A stretch of DNA of 64,000 bases from the NCBI RefSeq assembly GCF_902706225.1, contig NZ_CACSKB010000009.1, positions 1 to 64,000 on the forward strand, read 5' to 3'. The stretch is from Microbacterium sp. 18062. GTDB taxonomy: Bacteria; Actinomycetota; Actinomycetes; Actinomycetales; Microbacteriaceae. The translations under genes were made by a program, and so were the position numbers. Under the pieces are notes generated by a model, which saw only the letters and a program-made list of their open reading frames with translations, had not been told where the DNA came from and did no database searches. This document shows, in pieces, positions 9,294-17,744 of this stretch (positions are counted from its first letter, which is position 1; every line of letters begins with the position of its first letter).

Positions 9294-10535
9294 ATGACCG
9301 ACCACCCCCTCGACATCGACGCGCTGATGGCGGAGCACCCGCTCGTCGACGCGCACAACGACTGGGCGCTCGTGCTGCGCAAACACCATGGGTCCCGTAC
9401 CGCTGCGCTCGACACCGAACTGCCGGAGCTGCAGACCGATATCCCACGGCTGCACCGCGGCGGCGTCGGCGGGCAGTTCTGGGCGTCGTCCGTGCCTGCA
9501 GGACGTTCGGAGGCCGAGGCGACGGTCGACGCCCTTGAACAGCTCGACCTGATCCATCGGTTCGTGGCCGCATACCCGGATGCGTTGGAGCTCGCCTATA
9601 CGGCCGACGACGTGCGGCGGATCCACGGGGCGGGACGTGTCGCCTCGCTCCTCGCGGTGGAGGGCGGGCACCAGATCGCGACGTCGCTCGGAGTGCTGCG
9701 TGTGTTCGCGCGTCTCGGTGTGCGCTATCTGACACTCACACACTTCAGCAGCACATCGTGGGCCGATTCCGCCACCGACGCGCCACGTAGCGACGGGCTG
9801 AGCGAGGTTGGGCGTGCGATCGTCGCCGAGTCGAATCGGATCGGCGTGATCGTCGACGTCTCGCACGTGGCCGACACCACGGCGAGGGACGCTCTGGCCT
9901 CGAGCACGTCCCCCGTCGTCTTCAGCCATTCATCCGCCCGGAGAGTCACCGACCACGTGCGCAACGCCCCCGATGACGTCTTGGAACTGTTGCCGGCGAA
10001 TGGCGGCGTCGCGCATGTCACGTTCGTCCCCGGTTTCGTCTCGGCCGACGTCGGGGCGTGGTACGGCCGGGCGGGCGAGGAGCGCCTGCGACTCGGTCTG
10101 CCGCCGCGCCGAGGACTCTGGCCGGCGACGCCCGTTCCCGGGGTGAGTGGCGAAGCGCATCGAGAGGCCCACGCTGCCGCGGAGCGCGAAGCGATCGAGG
10201 CGCACGCGGCGGCGGAGAGAAGCTTCGACGAATGGGCTCGGTGTAATCCTCGCCCAGTAGCGACGCTCGATGATGTCGTCTGTCATGTATCGCATCTCCG
10301 CGAGGTCGTCGGTATTGCGCACGTCGGAATCGGAAGCGACTTCGACGGCAGCCCCGACCAGCCGGTCGGGCTGGAGGACGTCTCGGCCTTCCCGAGGCTG
10401 CTGACGGCGTTGCGTGACGCGGGCTGGAGTCGCGAGGACCTCATCGCGTTCGCGGGCGGCAACACGCTGCGCGTACTGCGCGAGAACGAGGACGCGGCCT
10501 CCGCACCCCTGTGGCCCTCCCTGTCGGGGCATTGA
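9294..10535 (+). CDS. M19 family membrane-dipeptidase-like metallopeptidase
   Basis: Renal-dipeptidase family (peptidase M19) enzymes use a two-zinc centre in a TIM barrel to cleave dipeptides, including those with a D-residue at the second position. Visible motifs are DAHND near residue 20 (first zinc ligands), VEGGHQ (bridging Glu), VDVSHV, FSHSSAR and GSDFDG. The length of 413 residues is normal. ATG 9294 follows GGAGA by five bases. Because of the frameshift upstream, this start lies inside a 1000-codon open frame that begins with the binding protein; the true dipeptidase begins here. Its place at the end of the operon suggests intracellular hydrolysis of the imported peptides. Confidence 0.9.
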   Translation: MTDHPLDIDALMAEHPLVDAHNDWALVLRKHHGSRTAALDTELPELQTDIPRLHRGGVGGQFWASSVPAGRSEAEATVDALEQLDLIHRFVAAYPDALELAYTADDVRRIHGAGRVASLLAVEGGHQIATSLGVLRVFARLGVRYLTLTHFSSTSWADSATDAPRSDGLSEVGRAIVAESNRIGVIVDVSHVADTTARDALASSTSPVVFSHSSARRVTDHVRNAPDDVLELLPANGGVAHVTFVPGFVSADVGAWYGRAGEERLRLGLPPRRGLWPATPVPGVSGEAHREAHAAAEREAIEAHAAAERSFDEWARCNPRPVATLDDVVCHVSHLREVVGIAHVGIGSDFDGSPDQPVGLEDVSAFPRLLTALRDAGWSREDLIAFAGGNTLRVLRENEDAASAPLWPSLSGH

Positions 10536-10557
10536 TCGCCGCGAATCGGTCCACGGT

Positions 10558-10588
10558 CGAACCCCGGCGGCAGGCGCGCCGGGGTTCG
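10558..10588. terminator. bidirectional hairpin terminator between the dipeptidase gene and mutY
   Basis: Perfect 12-base arms (10558-10569 and 10577-10588) enclose a 7-base loop in the 85-base gap between two convergent genes. There is no long T-tract, as is usual at this GC content. Confidence 0.75.
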
Positions 10589-10620
10589 GGTCGGGGAGGA
10601 TCGTCGAAGACCCGTCCCGG

Positions 10621-11487
10621 TCATCGCGGCAGGCGCAGCATCCCGTCGGACGCCTCGGCGAGGCCGTCCGCGATGAGGGAGTCGATCGCACGGTCGCGTT
10701 GTCGCGGATCCGCCCAGTCCGGGATCACCGAGTCCCAGGGCGCCGCGTGGTCCGTCGCATCCCGGAGAACGCGCAGCACCGCGCCTCGCGCCTGGCGGTC
10801 GCTGCCCTCGTAGCGCGCCTGTCGGCGACGGGTGTCGCCGGTGTCGGGAAAGCCCGCGGCACGCCACGCGCACGCATGCGCGATCGGGCATGCGTCGCAC
10901 CTCGGTGCCCGCGCCGTGCACACGAGGGCCCCGAGCTCCATCGCCGCGGCGTTGACGGCGGCGGCCTCGCTCCGGTCCTCGGGCAGAAGCGCCGCCATAG
11001 CCTCGAGATCCCGGCGAGAGGGCGGGCCGGGCTGCGAACGCCCGTCCACTGCGCGTGCCAGCACGCGCCGGGTGTTCGTGTCGACGACCGGGTGCCGATC
11101 GCCGTAGGCGAAGACGGCCACGGCCCGTGCCGTGTAGTCGCCGATGCCCGTCAGCGCCAGCAGGGCGTCGACGTCGCGCGGCACCGCGCCGGCGTGCCGG
11201 TCGCGGATCTCAACGGCGGCCCGATGCAGCCACAGCGCCCGCCGCGGGTATCCGAGGTTCGCCCAGTGCCGCACGGCCTCCGCGGGGGCGGCCGCGGCGA
11301 GATCGGTCGGCGTCGGCCATCGCTCCAGCCAGGCCTCCAGAAGCGGGATCACCCGGGCGACCGGCGTCTGCTGCAGCATGAACTCGCTGACCAGGACGCC
11401 CCACGCCCCGTACCCCGGCGCACGCCAGGGCAGGTCCCGCGCGTGGACGCGGAACCACGTGGTGAGCGGGGCGACGAGATCGGGCAC
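10621..11487 (-). CDS. mutY: A/G-specific adenine DNA glycosylase
   Basis: MutY removes adenine mispaired with 8-oxoguanine. The 288-residue protein has the catalytic Glu in SEFMLQQT, the helix-hairpin-helix LLALTGIGDYTARAV, the catalytic Asp in VVDTNTRRV, and a 4Fe-4S loop with exact C-X6-C-X2-C-X5-C spacing. The C-terminal 8-oxoG-recognition domain is short, as in mycobacterial MutY. The start is GTG 11487. A TACGCT -10 box (read 11499 to 11494) ends six bases before it, implying a leaderless mRNA. The gene diverges from truB across 53 bases. Confidence 0.93.
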   Translation of the reverse strand: MPDLVAPLTTWFRVHARDLPWRAPGYGAWGVLVSEFMLQQTPVARVIPLLEAWLERWPTPTDLAAAAPAEAVRHWANLGYPRRALWLHRAAVEIRDRHAGAVPRDVDALLALTGIGDYTARAVAVFAYGDRHPVVDTNTRRVLARAVDGRSQPGPPSRRDLEAMAALLPEDRSEAAAVNAAAMELGALVCTARAPRCDACPIAHACAWRAAGFPDTGDTRRRQARYEGSDRQARGAVLRVLRDATDHAAPWDSVIPDWADPRQRDRAIDSLIADGLAEASDGMLRLPR

Positions 11488-11493
11488 CCCGAC

Positions 11494-11534
11494 AGCGTAT
11501 GCGGGCGGGAGCCGCGTCGGCTCCGCCGTAGGCT
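11494..11534. promoter_or_regulatory. back-to-back leaderless promoters of mutY and truB
   Basis: On the minus strand TACGCT (11499-11494) ends six bases before the mutY GTG. On the plus strand TAGGCT (11529-11534) ends six bases before the truB ATG. At the usual -10 to start-site distance, both transcripts would begin at or next to the start codon. No separate Shine-Dalgarno at proper spacing is seen for either gene. Confidence 0.6.
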
Positions 11535-11540
11535 GGGAGG

Positions 11541-12452
11541 ATGCGTGACAAGAAGGCGGATGCCTCGACCGGCATCCTGCTCGTGGACAAAGCGGGCGGG
11601 ATGACGAGCCACGACGTCGTGGCTCGTGCGAGGCGGGCGCTCGGAACCCGCAGGGTCGGGCACGCGGGCACCCTCGACCCGATGGCGACGGGCCTGCTGG
11701 TTCTGGGCGTCGGCCCTGCGACGCGGCTGCTCACGTACCTGGTGGGTCTCGACAAGACGTATCTCGCCACCATCCGGCTCGGGTCTGCGACCGACACCGA
11801 CGACGCGGAGGGGACGGTCGTCGACACCGCCGACGCAACGGCGCTCGCCGGTGTCGCGGACGCCGCGATCGAGGCGGGTGTCGGGGCGCTGAGAGGTGAC
11901 ATCTCGCAGGTGCCGAGCACGGTGTCGGCGATCAAGGTCGACGGGCGCCGCGCGTACGACCTCGCGCGTGCGGGGGAGAGCGTCGAGCTGCGGGCTCGCG
12001 CGGTGACGGTCTCGAGGTTCGACGTCCTCGCACTCCGGCGCGATCGCACGGCGATCGACCTCGACGTGGTCGTGGACTGCACGAGCGGGACCTACATCCG
12101 TGCCCTCGCCCGCGACCTCGGTGCCGCGCTCGGCGTCGGCGGTCATCTGACGGCCCTCCGGCGCACCAGGATCGGCGACTTCGACGTCGCCCGGGCCGCG
12201 GCGACCGACGCCATCGCGGAGGCCGCACTGCTCGACCCGGCGACCGCGGCGTCCCGCGTCATGCCGCGTCTGGACGTCGACGCCGCACAGGCCCGCGATC
12301 TGCGCCACGGCAAGAGGCTCGTGGGCGCCGCGTCCGGGACCGTCCCCGGCCCCGTCGCGGCCGTCGATCCGGAGGGACGACTCGTCGGCGTGCTGGAGCG
12401 GCGCGGCGCGGATCTCAAGAGCGCGATGAACATGCCGGAGTGCGGCGCATGA
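11541..12452 (+). CDS. truB: tRNA pseudouridine(55) synthase
   Basis: TruB makes pseudouridine 55 in the T-loop of tRNAs. The 303-residue protein has the N-terminal ILLVDKAGGMTSHDVV motif, the catalytic Asp in GHAGTLDPMATGLL (near residue 46), and the family motifs KTY and CTSGTYIRALARDLG. A C-terminal domain follows as in actinobacterial TruB. The start is ATG 11541, supported by the -10 box six bases upstream. The stop overlaps the next small membrane-protein gene (ATGA). It is separated from rbfA, its usual neighbour. Confidence 0.95.
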   Translation: MRDKKADASTGILLVDKAGGMTSHDVVARARRALGTRRVGHAGTLDPMATGLLVLGVGPATRLLTYLVGLDKTYLATIRLGSATDTDDAEGTVVDTADATALAGVADAAIEAGVGALRGDISQVPSTVSAIKVDGRRAYDLARAGESVELRARAVTVSRFDVLALRRDRTAIDLDVVVDCTSGTYIRALARDLGAALGVGGHLTALRRTRIGDFDVARAAATDAIAEAALLDPATAASRVMPRLDVDAAQARDLRHGKRLVGAASGTVPGPVAAVDPEGRLVGVLERRGADLKSAMNMPECGA

Positions 12453-12817
12453 TCCTCTGGCTCACGCTCGTCCAGGTCGCGGTCGCCGCGGCCGCGGCGC
12501 TCCTGTGCGTCGTGCTGGGACTCGTGGGCCGTCGTCCCAGCGACCTGTCGGTCGGCTCCCTCGCCCTCGTCCAGGTGCTCCTGATCGTGCAGATCGTCGT
12601 GGCGCTGGTCGCCCCGTTCGCCGGCAACCCGCCCAGCGGAAGTCTGCTGGAGTACTGGGTGTATCTCGTCTCGGCGGCGCTCCTGCTGCCCGCCGGGATC
12701 GTCTGGGCGCTGCTGGAGCGCAGCAGGTGGAGCACCGTCATCATGGGGATCGCCGCGGCTGCGGTCGCGGTGATGCTCTGGCGCATGCACACCATCTGGA
12801 CCGTGCAGGTGGCCTGA
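12449..12817 (+). CDS. small four-helix membrane protein of unknown function
   Basis: The 122-residue product starting at ATG 12449 overlaps the truB stop by four bases. An in-frame GTG nine bases earlier is possible. It has four hydrophobic helices: the N-terminal LVQVAVAAAAALLCVVLGLV, one around VQVLLIVQIVVALVAPF, one around YLVSAALLLPAGIVWAL, and one around VIMGIAAAAVAVMLW. Short Arg-rich loops lie between them. I recognise no family. Coupling to truB and the position before ribF suggest co-transcription with house-keeping genes rather than a known role. Confidence 0.75.
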   Translation: MILWLTLVQVAVAAAAALLCVVLGLVGRRPSDLSVGSLALVQVLLIVQIVVALVAPFAGNPPSGSLLEYWVYLVSAALLLPAGIVWALLERSRWSTVIMGIAAAAVAVMLWRMHTIWTVQVA

Positions 12818-12861
12818 ACGGGCCCGGACGCCCGGTGCCTGCGACCTATGATTGACCTGTC

Positions 12862-13314
12862 ATGCCGTCTGCGAACCGCCCTCGGATCACCGGTCTCGGC
12901 CGCGTCCTCGTCGCCGTCTACGGTGTCCTCGCGCTGGCCGCCACCGGGCGGTCGCTCGTGCAGATCGTCGAGCGCTTCGACACCGCTCCGTTGGCGTTCA
13001 CCCTCTCGGCCGTCTCCGCCGTCGTGTACATCCTGGCGACGCTGGCGCTCGTCTTCTCCGCATCGCGCGGATGGTACGTCGTCGCCTGGGCGGCGATCGT
13101 CTTCGAGCTGGCGGGGGTGCTGATCGTGGGCTCCTACAGCCTCTTCCGGCACGATCTGTTCCCCGAGGAGACCGTCTGGTCGTGGTTCGGCTCGGGATAC
13201 GTGTTCGTGCCGCTCGTGCTGCCGTTCGTCGGCATCTCGTGGCTCCTGTCCCATCGCCCCGGCGCCGATCCCGTCGCACCGGCCCCCGCCCCCGTCGAGA
13301 GGTCCGTCTGGTGA
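12862..13314 (+). CDS. small integral membrane protein of unknown function
   Basis: This 150-residue protein has four predicted helices (VLVAVYGVLALAA, LSAVSAVVYILATLALVF, VVAWAAIVFELAGVLIVG, YVFVPLVLPFVGISWLL) and a Pro/Ala-rich cytoplasmic tail. A TATGAT -10 box at 12847-12852 ends nine bases before the ATG, so its mRNA is probably leaderless. Its stop overlaps the ribF GTG (GTGA), coupling the two. Proteins like this often precede ribF in related genomes, but no function is known to me. Confidence 0.75.
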   Translation: MPSANRPRITGLGRVLVAVYGVLALAATGRSLVQIVERFDTAPLAFTLSAVSAVVYILATLALVFSASRGWYVVAWAAIVFELAGVLIVGSYSLFRHDLFPEETVWSWFGSGYVFVPLVLPFVGISWLLSHRPGADPVAPAPAPVERSVW

Positions 13315-14264
13315 TCGTCTTCCGCAGTCCCGAAGAGGTCCCGGCCGCCTTCGGGCCGTCGGTCGTCGCGATCGGCAAGTTCGACGGCGTGCACGCCGGT
13401 CATCGTGTCGTCCTGGAGCGCGCCAAGGTGGATGCGGCGGCCCGCGGCGCCAAGGTGGTCGCGGTCACGTTCGACCGGAACCCGCTCGCCGTGCTCCGCC
13501 CCGATCTGTCGCCCGAGGAGCTCGTCGGCATCACGCAGAAGCTCCGCCTGCTCGCCGAGACCGGCATCGACGCGACCATGGTGCTGACCTTCGACGAGAG
13601 CCTCGCCGCGCTCGATCCGCGCGAGTTCGTGGTCGACGTGCTCGTGCGGCCGCTCGGCATGTCGACCGTGCTCGTCGGAACCGACTTCCGGTTCGGCTGC
13701 GGCGGCACCGGCACGCCCGAGACGCTTCGTGAGCTCGGTGCCGAGTTCGGATTCCGTGTCGACGTGGTCGACGAGGTCCGCGGCATCCACGAAGGTCGCC
13801 GTGTCTCGTCGACCTGGGTGCGCGAGCTCGTCGCGGCGGGCGACGTCCAGTCCGCCGCGCAGCTGCTCGGGCGTCCGCCGTCGGTGTGGGGCGAGGTCGT
13901 GCACGGCGCGAAACGGGGGCGCGAGCTCGGCTTCCCGACCGCGAACCTCTCGCCGGCTCTGGAGGGGTTCATCCCCGCTGACGGCGTGTACGCCGGATGG
14001 CTGATCGACGAGGCGCCGGGCCTGCGTTCCGGCATCCGCTACCCGGCGGCGATCTCGGTCGGCACCAATCCGACCTTCGGCGACGTCGTCACCCGCCAGG
14101 TCGAGGCCTACGTCCTCGACGAGCACGACCTGGACCTCTACGGTCACGAGGTCGAGGTGCAGTTCGTGCGTCGCATCCGGGGGATGGTCGCCTTCGACGA
14201 CATCGGGACGTTGATGCGGCAGATGACCGACGACGTCGAGCAGGTGCGCAGGGTCCTCGCCTGA
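13311..14264 (+). CDS. ribF: bifunctional riboflavin kinase / FAD synthetase
   Basis: RibF phosphorylates riboflavin to FMN and adenylylates FMN to FAD. The N-terminal nucleotidyltransferase half has GKFDGVHAGH (near residues 23-32) and RVSSTWVRELVAAGDV. The C-terminal kinase half has GRELGFPTANL and PADGVYAGW. The length of 317 residues is normal. GTG 13311 overlaps the previous stop by four bases and gives the conserved N-terminus (VIVFRSPEEV); longer in-frame starts would read through the neighbour. It ends in a strong hairpin. Confidence 0.95.
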   Translation: MIVFRSPEEVPAAFGPSVVAIGKFDGVHAGHRVVLERAKVDAAARGAKVVAVTFDRNPLAVLRPDLSPEELVGITQKLRLLAETGIDATMVLTFDESLAALDPREFVVDVLVRPLGMSTVLVGTDFRFGCGGTGTPETLRELGAEFGFRVDVVDEVRGIHEGRRVSSTWVRELVAAGDVQSAAQLLGRPPSVWGEVVHGAKRGRELGFPTANLSPALEGFIPADGVYAGWLIDEAPGLRSGIRYPAAISVGTNPTFGDVVTRQVEAYVLDEHDLDLYGHEVEVQFVRRIRGMVAFDDIGTLMRQMTDDVEQVRRVLA

Positions 14265-14291
14265 CGGAGGGCGGGCGACACGCCCTCCGTC
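14263..14291 (+). terminator. hairpin terminator of the truB-ribF operon
   Basis: Perfect 11-base arms (14263-14273 and 14281-14291) enclose a 7-base loop. The stem begins within the ribF stop codon. The next gene has its own promoter, with a TAGGGT -10-like box near 14320. Confidence 0.8.
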
Positions 14292-14360
14292 GGAGGTAAC
14301 GAAACGGTAACGCCGGGCGATAGGGTGTCTGGACGTCGATGGTGACGACCAGGAGGCACG

Positions 14361-15236
14361 ATGCGATCGACCCCGGCACCCCATGGGATCCCGACGCTGC
14401 TGACGGTGGGAACGCTCGTCGCGGCGTCCCTGGTCGTGGCCGCGCTCGGCTCGACGCCGCGAGCGGTGGGCGCGACCGAGGCGCTGGGAGCCGTGCGCAG
14501 TCCCGGCGAGCAGGCGTTCGTCGCGAGCCATCGCGGCGGCGCCGTGGATGCGCCGGAGAACACGCTGCCCGCGGTCGCCGCGGCGTTCGACGCCGGATTC
14601 GCCTATGTCGAAGTCGATGTCGCGCTCTCTCGGGACCGGGTGCCGGTGCTGCTGCACGACCCGACGGTCGACCGGACGACCGACGGCACCGGCGCCGTCG
14701 CGGATCTCACGTGGGCCGAGCTCGCCCGGCTCGACGCAGGTGCCTGGTTCTCGTCGAGCCACGCCGGGACGAGGATCCCCCGCTTCGAGGAGTTCCTCGA
14801 CCTCGTGGTCGTCCGGGAGGGCCGCGCGCTCGTCGAGCTGAAAGGGGAGTGGGATGCGGAGGCCGCGGCATCCGTCGTCGGTGCCGTCGAGGCGCGTGGA
14901 CTCGACCGGAGCATCACGGTCGCGAGCTTCGACGCACGCACGCTCGCCCTGGTGGGCGCGGCATCGACGGTGCTGCCGCGGATGATGATCCTCCGGACGC
15001 TGCCGGACGACATCGTCGTGGCGGCGTCGACCGCGGGCGTGCGCGGCGTGATCGCGAGTCGTCGGGCGGTGCTCGATCGGCCCGAGGTCGTCGCCGAGCT
15101 GCACGACGCCGGCGTGCGCATCGCCGTCTACACGCTGAACTCCGACGACGAGTGGAGCGAGGTGACCGAGCTCGGCGTGGACGGCATCATCACCGACGAC
15201 CCGACCGGTCTCGAGCGCTGGCAGCGCACCGCCTGA
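14361..15236 (+). CDS. secreted glycerophosphodiester phosphodiesterase
   Basis: GDPD enzymes hydrolyse glycerophosphodiesters to glycerol-3-phosphate and an alcohol. The 291-residue protein starts with a signal peptide (hydrophobic core LLTVGTLVAASLVVAAL, likely cleaved after about residue 39). It has the HRGG...APENT motif, then VEVDVALSRDRVPVLLHD and DRTTDGTG, which carry the metal ligands and catalytic His. The C-terminal YTLNSDDEW and GVDGIITDDP are typical. AGGAGG at 14351-14356 precedes the ATG by four bases. It is probably extracytoplasmic and scavenges phosphate or glycerol from lipid or teichoic-acid debris. Confidence 0.9.
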   Translation: MRSTPAPHGIPTLLTVGTLVAASLVVAALGSTPRAVGATEALGAVRSPGEQAFVASHRGGAVDAPENTLPAVAAAFDAGFAYVEVDVALSRDRVPVLLHDPTVDRTTDGTGAVADLTWAELARLDAGAWFSSSHAGTRIPRFEEFLDLVVVREGRALVELKGEWDAEAAASVVGAVEARGLDRSITVASFDARTLALVGAASTVLPRMMILRTLPDDIVVAASTAGVRGVIASRRAVLDRPEVVAELHDAGVRIAVYTLNSDDEWSEVTELGVDGIITDDPTGLERWQRTA

Positions 15237-15240
15237 GCGC

Positions 15241-15264
15241 CCGGCGACGGTCAGGCGTCGCCGG
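15241..15264 (+). terminator. hairpin after the glycerophosphodiesterase gene
   Basis: Perfect 9-base arms (15241-15249, 15256-15264) with a 6-base loop lie four bases after the stop codon. No T-tract is present. Confidence 0.65.
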
Positions 15265-15338
15265 CGTGCACGGCGGCGGAGATCGTGCCCGGCTCCTCGA
15301 GGGGACGTGCCGGGCAGTGGGCGCCGATCCGCCGTGGA

Positions 15339-15355
15339 ATACCCCTGGGGGGTAT
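15339..15355 (+). promoter_or_regulatory. CsoR-type copper operator overlapping the copA promoter
   Basis: ATACCCC-TGG-GGGGTAT is a perfect inverted repeat with 7-base arms. It matches the operator known for the copper-sensing repressor CsoR. Its right arm overlaps a TATCAT -10 box (15353-15358), so bound repressor would block transcription of the copper ATPase. Cu(I) binding releases CsoR, so the gene should be copper-induced. No csoR gene is in the window. Confidence 0.8.
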
Positions 15356-15387
15356 CATGTTGCGAGACGATGAACGAAGGAGGGACC

Positions 15388-17664
15388 GTGACCGTCGAAA
15401 CCCCCGCCACCCGTGAGGCCGTGCTCGAGATCATGGGGATGACCTGCGCGAGCTGCGTCGCGCGGGTGGAGAAGCGCCTGCAGTCGGTCGCGGGCGTCGC
15501 GGCCGCGGTGAACCTCGCCACCGAGACGGCACGGGTGACCTTCCCGGCCGAGGTCGACGCCGCACGGCTGGTCGGCGCGGTCGCCGAGGCGGGATACACC
15601 GCCCGGATCCGCGACCTCACCCCCGGCCCCTCCGCGGGGCACGATCACGCCTCCGCCGATCACGATCACGAGGCGAGCGACGGCGGGCACGTGCACGAGA
15701 CGCAGGACGTGCCGGGCGCGACGAGCCTTCGCACCCGGCTGCTCGTGAGCCTCGTGCTCGCCGTTCCGGTCGTTGCGCTGGGAATGGTGCCCGCCTGGCA
15801 GTTCCCGGGGTGGCAGTGGGCGTCGCTCGTGCTCACCGCGCCGATCGTGCTGTGGGGCGGATGGCCGTTCCACCGCGCCACGTTCGCGAACCTGCGCCAC
15901 GGTGCGCTGACCATGGACACCCTCATCACGCTCGGCACGTTCGCCGCGTTCGCGTGGAGCACCTGGGCACTGCTGTTCGGAGCGGCGGGGACGATCGGGA
16001 TGACCCACGAGGTCGTGCTCTTCGGCCGCGCGCACGATGCGACATCCCTCGTCTACTTCGAGGTCGCGGCCGCGGTCACCGTCTTCCTTCTGCTCGGCAG
16101 GTTCGTCGAGCAGCGGTCCCGGCGGCGGGCCGGGGCGGCGCTGCGCGCTCTCGGCGAGCTCGTCGCGCCGGAGGTGCGGCTGGCGGACGGACGGAGCCTC
16201 CCGGTCGCCGAGCTGCGGGCGGGGGATGAGTTCGAGGTGCGGCCCGGCGAGACGATCGCGACCGACGGCGTCGTCGTCGCCGGCGCCGCCGCGGTCGACG
16301 AGAGCATGCTGACCGGCGAGTCCGCCCCCGTCGACGTGCGCGCGGACTCGGCGGTCACCGGAGGGACCATCGCCCACGGAGGCGCGCTCACCGTGCGGGC
16401 GACGGCCGTCGGCGCAGACACCCGGCTGGCACAGATCTCCCGGCTCGTCGAGAACGCGCAGCTGGGCAAGAGCCGCGTGCAGCGGCTCGCGGACCGCATC
16501 TCCGGCGTCTTCGTGCCGATCGTGATCGCGCTCGCCGTCGCGACCCTCGTCGGCTGGATCCTCGCCGGACAGTCCGTCGCAGACGGGGTCATCGCGGCGG
16601 TCGCCGTGCTGATCATCGCGTGCCCCTGCGCGCTGGGCCTCGCGACGCCGATCGCGGTGCTCGTCGGCACCGGCCGCGGCGCGCAGCTCGGCGTGCTCAT
16701 CACGGGGCCGGACGCGCTCGAGAACGCGGACCGCATCGACACCCTCGTGCTCGACAAGACCGGCACGGTGACCGCCGGACGGATGACGCTCGCCGAGGTC
16801 GTCGTCGCTCCCGGCGTGGACGAGGACGAGGCGCGTCGGATCGTCGGCGCGCTCGAGGCGCGCTCGGAGCATCCGGTCGCGCACGCCCTCGCGATCGCGG
16901 ATCCGCCCGGGGTCGAGGATTTCCGTGCGGAGCCGGGTCGCGGCGTCAGCGGCGTCGTCGAGGGACGCCGCGCGTTCGCCGGGAGCCCCGCGTACGCCGC
17001 GGCCCAGGGCGTCATCCTCCCCTTCGCGCTGACAGCGGCGCTGCGCGAGCACGCGCACGGGGGCACAGCGGTGGTCGGCGGCTGGGCCGAGACCGGGGGA
17101 TCGCCGCGGGCGCGAGCCGTGTTCGTCGTCGCGGACGCCCTCCGGCCGGACGCCGCCGAGGCCGTGGCGGCGTTCCGCGCCGCCGGGCTGCACGTGCTGC
17201 TGGTCACCGGCGACGCCGAACCGGTCGCCCGGCGGGTCGCCGCCGAGGTCGGGATCGACGACGTGATCGCCGGGGTCGCTCCCGAGGGCAAGGTCGCCGA
17301 GGTCGCCCGGCTGCAGGCGGGGGACCGCCGGGTCGCCATGGTCGGCGACGGCGTCAACGACGCGGCCGCGCTCGCCACGGCCGACCTCGGGATCGCGATG
17401 GGCGGCGGGACGGATGCCGCCCGCCACGCCAGTGACATCACGCTGACCGGTTCGCGTCTGGGGCAGGCGGCGACCGCCATCCGGCTCAGCCGCCGGGTGA
17501 TGCGCGTCATCCGGGGGAACCTGTTCTGGGCCTTCGCGTACAACGTGGCGGCGCTGCCGCTCGCGGCGCTCGGCCTGCTGAACCCGATGATCGCGGGCGC
17601 GGCGATGGCGTTCTCGAGCGTCTTCGTGGTGCTGAACAGCCTTCGCCTGCGTCGCGCGGGCTGA
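15388..17664 (+). CDS. copA: copper-exporting P1B-type ATPase
   Basis: CopA pumps Cu(I) out of the cytoplasm. The 758-residue protein has one HMA domain (GMTCASC, C20 and C23), a His-rich linker (about residues 75-110), eight membrane helices with CPC at residues 412-414, DKTGT with the phosphorylated Asp456, and MVGDGVNDAAAL. The late-helix YN and M..SS residues (AFAYNVAALP, MAFSSVFVV) fit Cu(I)-specific P1B-1 pumps. I choose GTG 15388: GGAGG ends four bases before it, and it leaves a leader of about 23 bases after the CsoR-controlled promoter. An in-frame ATG at 15370 has no ribosome-binding site. Confidence 0.93.
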   Translation: MTVETPATREAVLEIMGMTCASCVARVEKRLQSVAGVAAAVNLATETARVTFPAEVDAARLVGAVAEAGYTARIRDLTPGPSAGHDHASADHDHEASDGGHVHETQDVPGATSLRTRLLVSLVLAVPVVALGMVPAWQFPGWQWASLVLTAPIVLWGGWPFHRATFANLRHGALTMDTLITLGTFAAFAWSTWALLFGAAGTIGMTHEVVLFGRAHDATSLVYFEVAAAVTVFLLLGRFVEQRSRRRAGAALRALGELVAPEVRLADGRSLPVAELRAGDEFEVRPGETIATDGVVVAGAAAVDESMLTGESAPVDVRADSAVTGGTIAHGGALTVRATAVGADTRLAQISRLVENAQLGKSRVQRLADRISGVFVPIVIALAVATLVGWILAGQSVADGVIAAVAVLIIACPCALGLATPIAVLVGTGRGAQLGVLITGPDALENADRIDTLVLDKTGTVTAGRMTLAEVVVAPGVDEDEARRIVGALEARSEHPVAHALAIADPPGVEDFRAEPGRGVSGVVEGRRAFAGSPAYAAAQGVILPFALTAALREHAHGGTAVVGGWAETGGSPRARAVFVVADALRPDAAEAVAAFRAAGLHVLLVTGDAEPVARRVAAEVGIDDVIAGVAPEGKVAEVARLQAGDRRVAMVGDGVNDAAALATADLGIAMGGGTDAARHASDITLTGSRLGQAATAIRLSRRVMRVIRGNLFWAFAYNVAALPLAALGLLNPMIAGAAMAFSSVFVVLNSLRLRRAG

Positions 17665-17744
17665 CGCTCGCCGACGCCGCGCGCCTCGGTCGTCCGGCAC
17701 GGGCGACGGTTAGGGTCGAAGGACGACGACCCCCGGAGGACACT

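Noticed and set aside
7503..9929. An 808-codon open frame on the minus strand opposite the SBP and dipeptidase genes
   Set aside because: It has no recognisable domain and is rich in Arg, Gly and His, as expected for an antisense shadow of high-GC coding DNA; the plus-strand genes have clear motifs.
7533..10535. A single 1000-residue binding-protein/dipeptidase fusion
   Set aside because: The linker is frame-shifted nonsense, the true SBP ending is found in another frame, and the dipeptidase has its own ribosome-binding site and ATG at 9294.
15355..17700. A 781-codon minus-strand frame opposite copA
   Set aside because: Composition is Arg/Asp/His-rich with no domain; copA on the plus strand has all P-type ATPase motifs.
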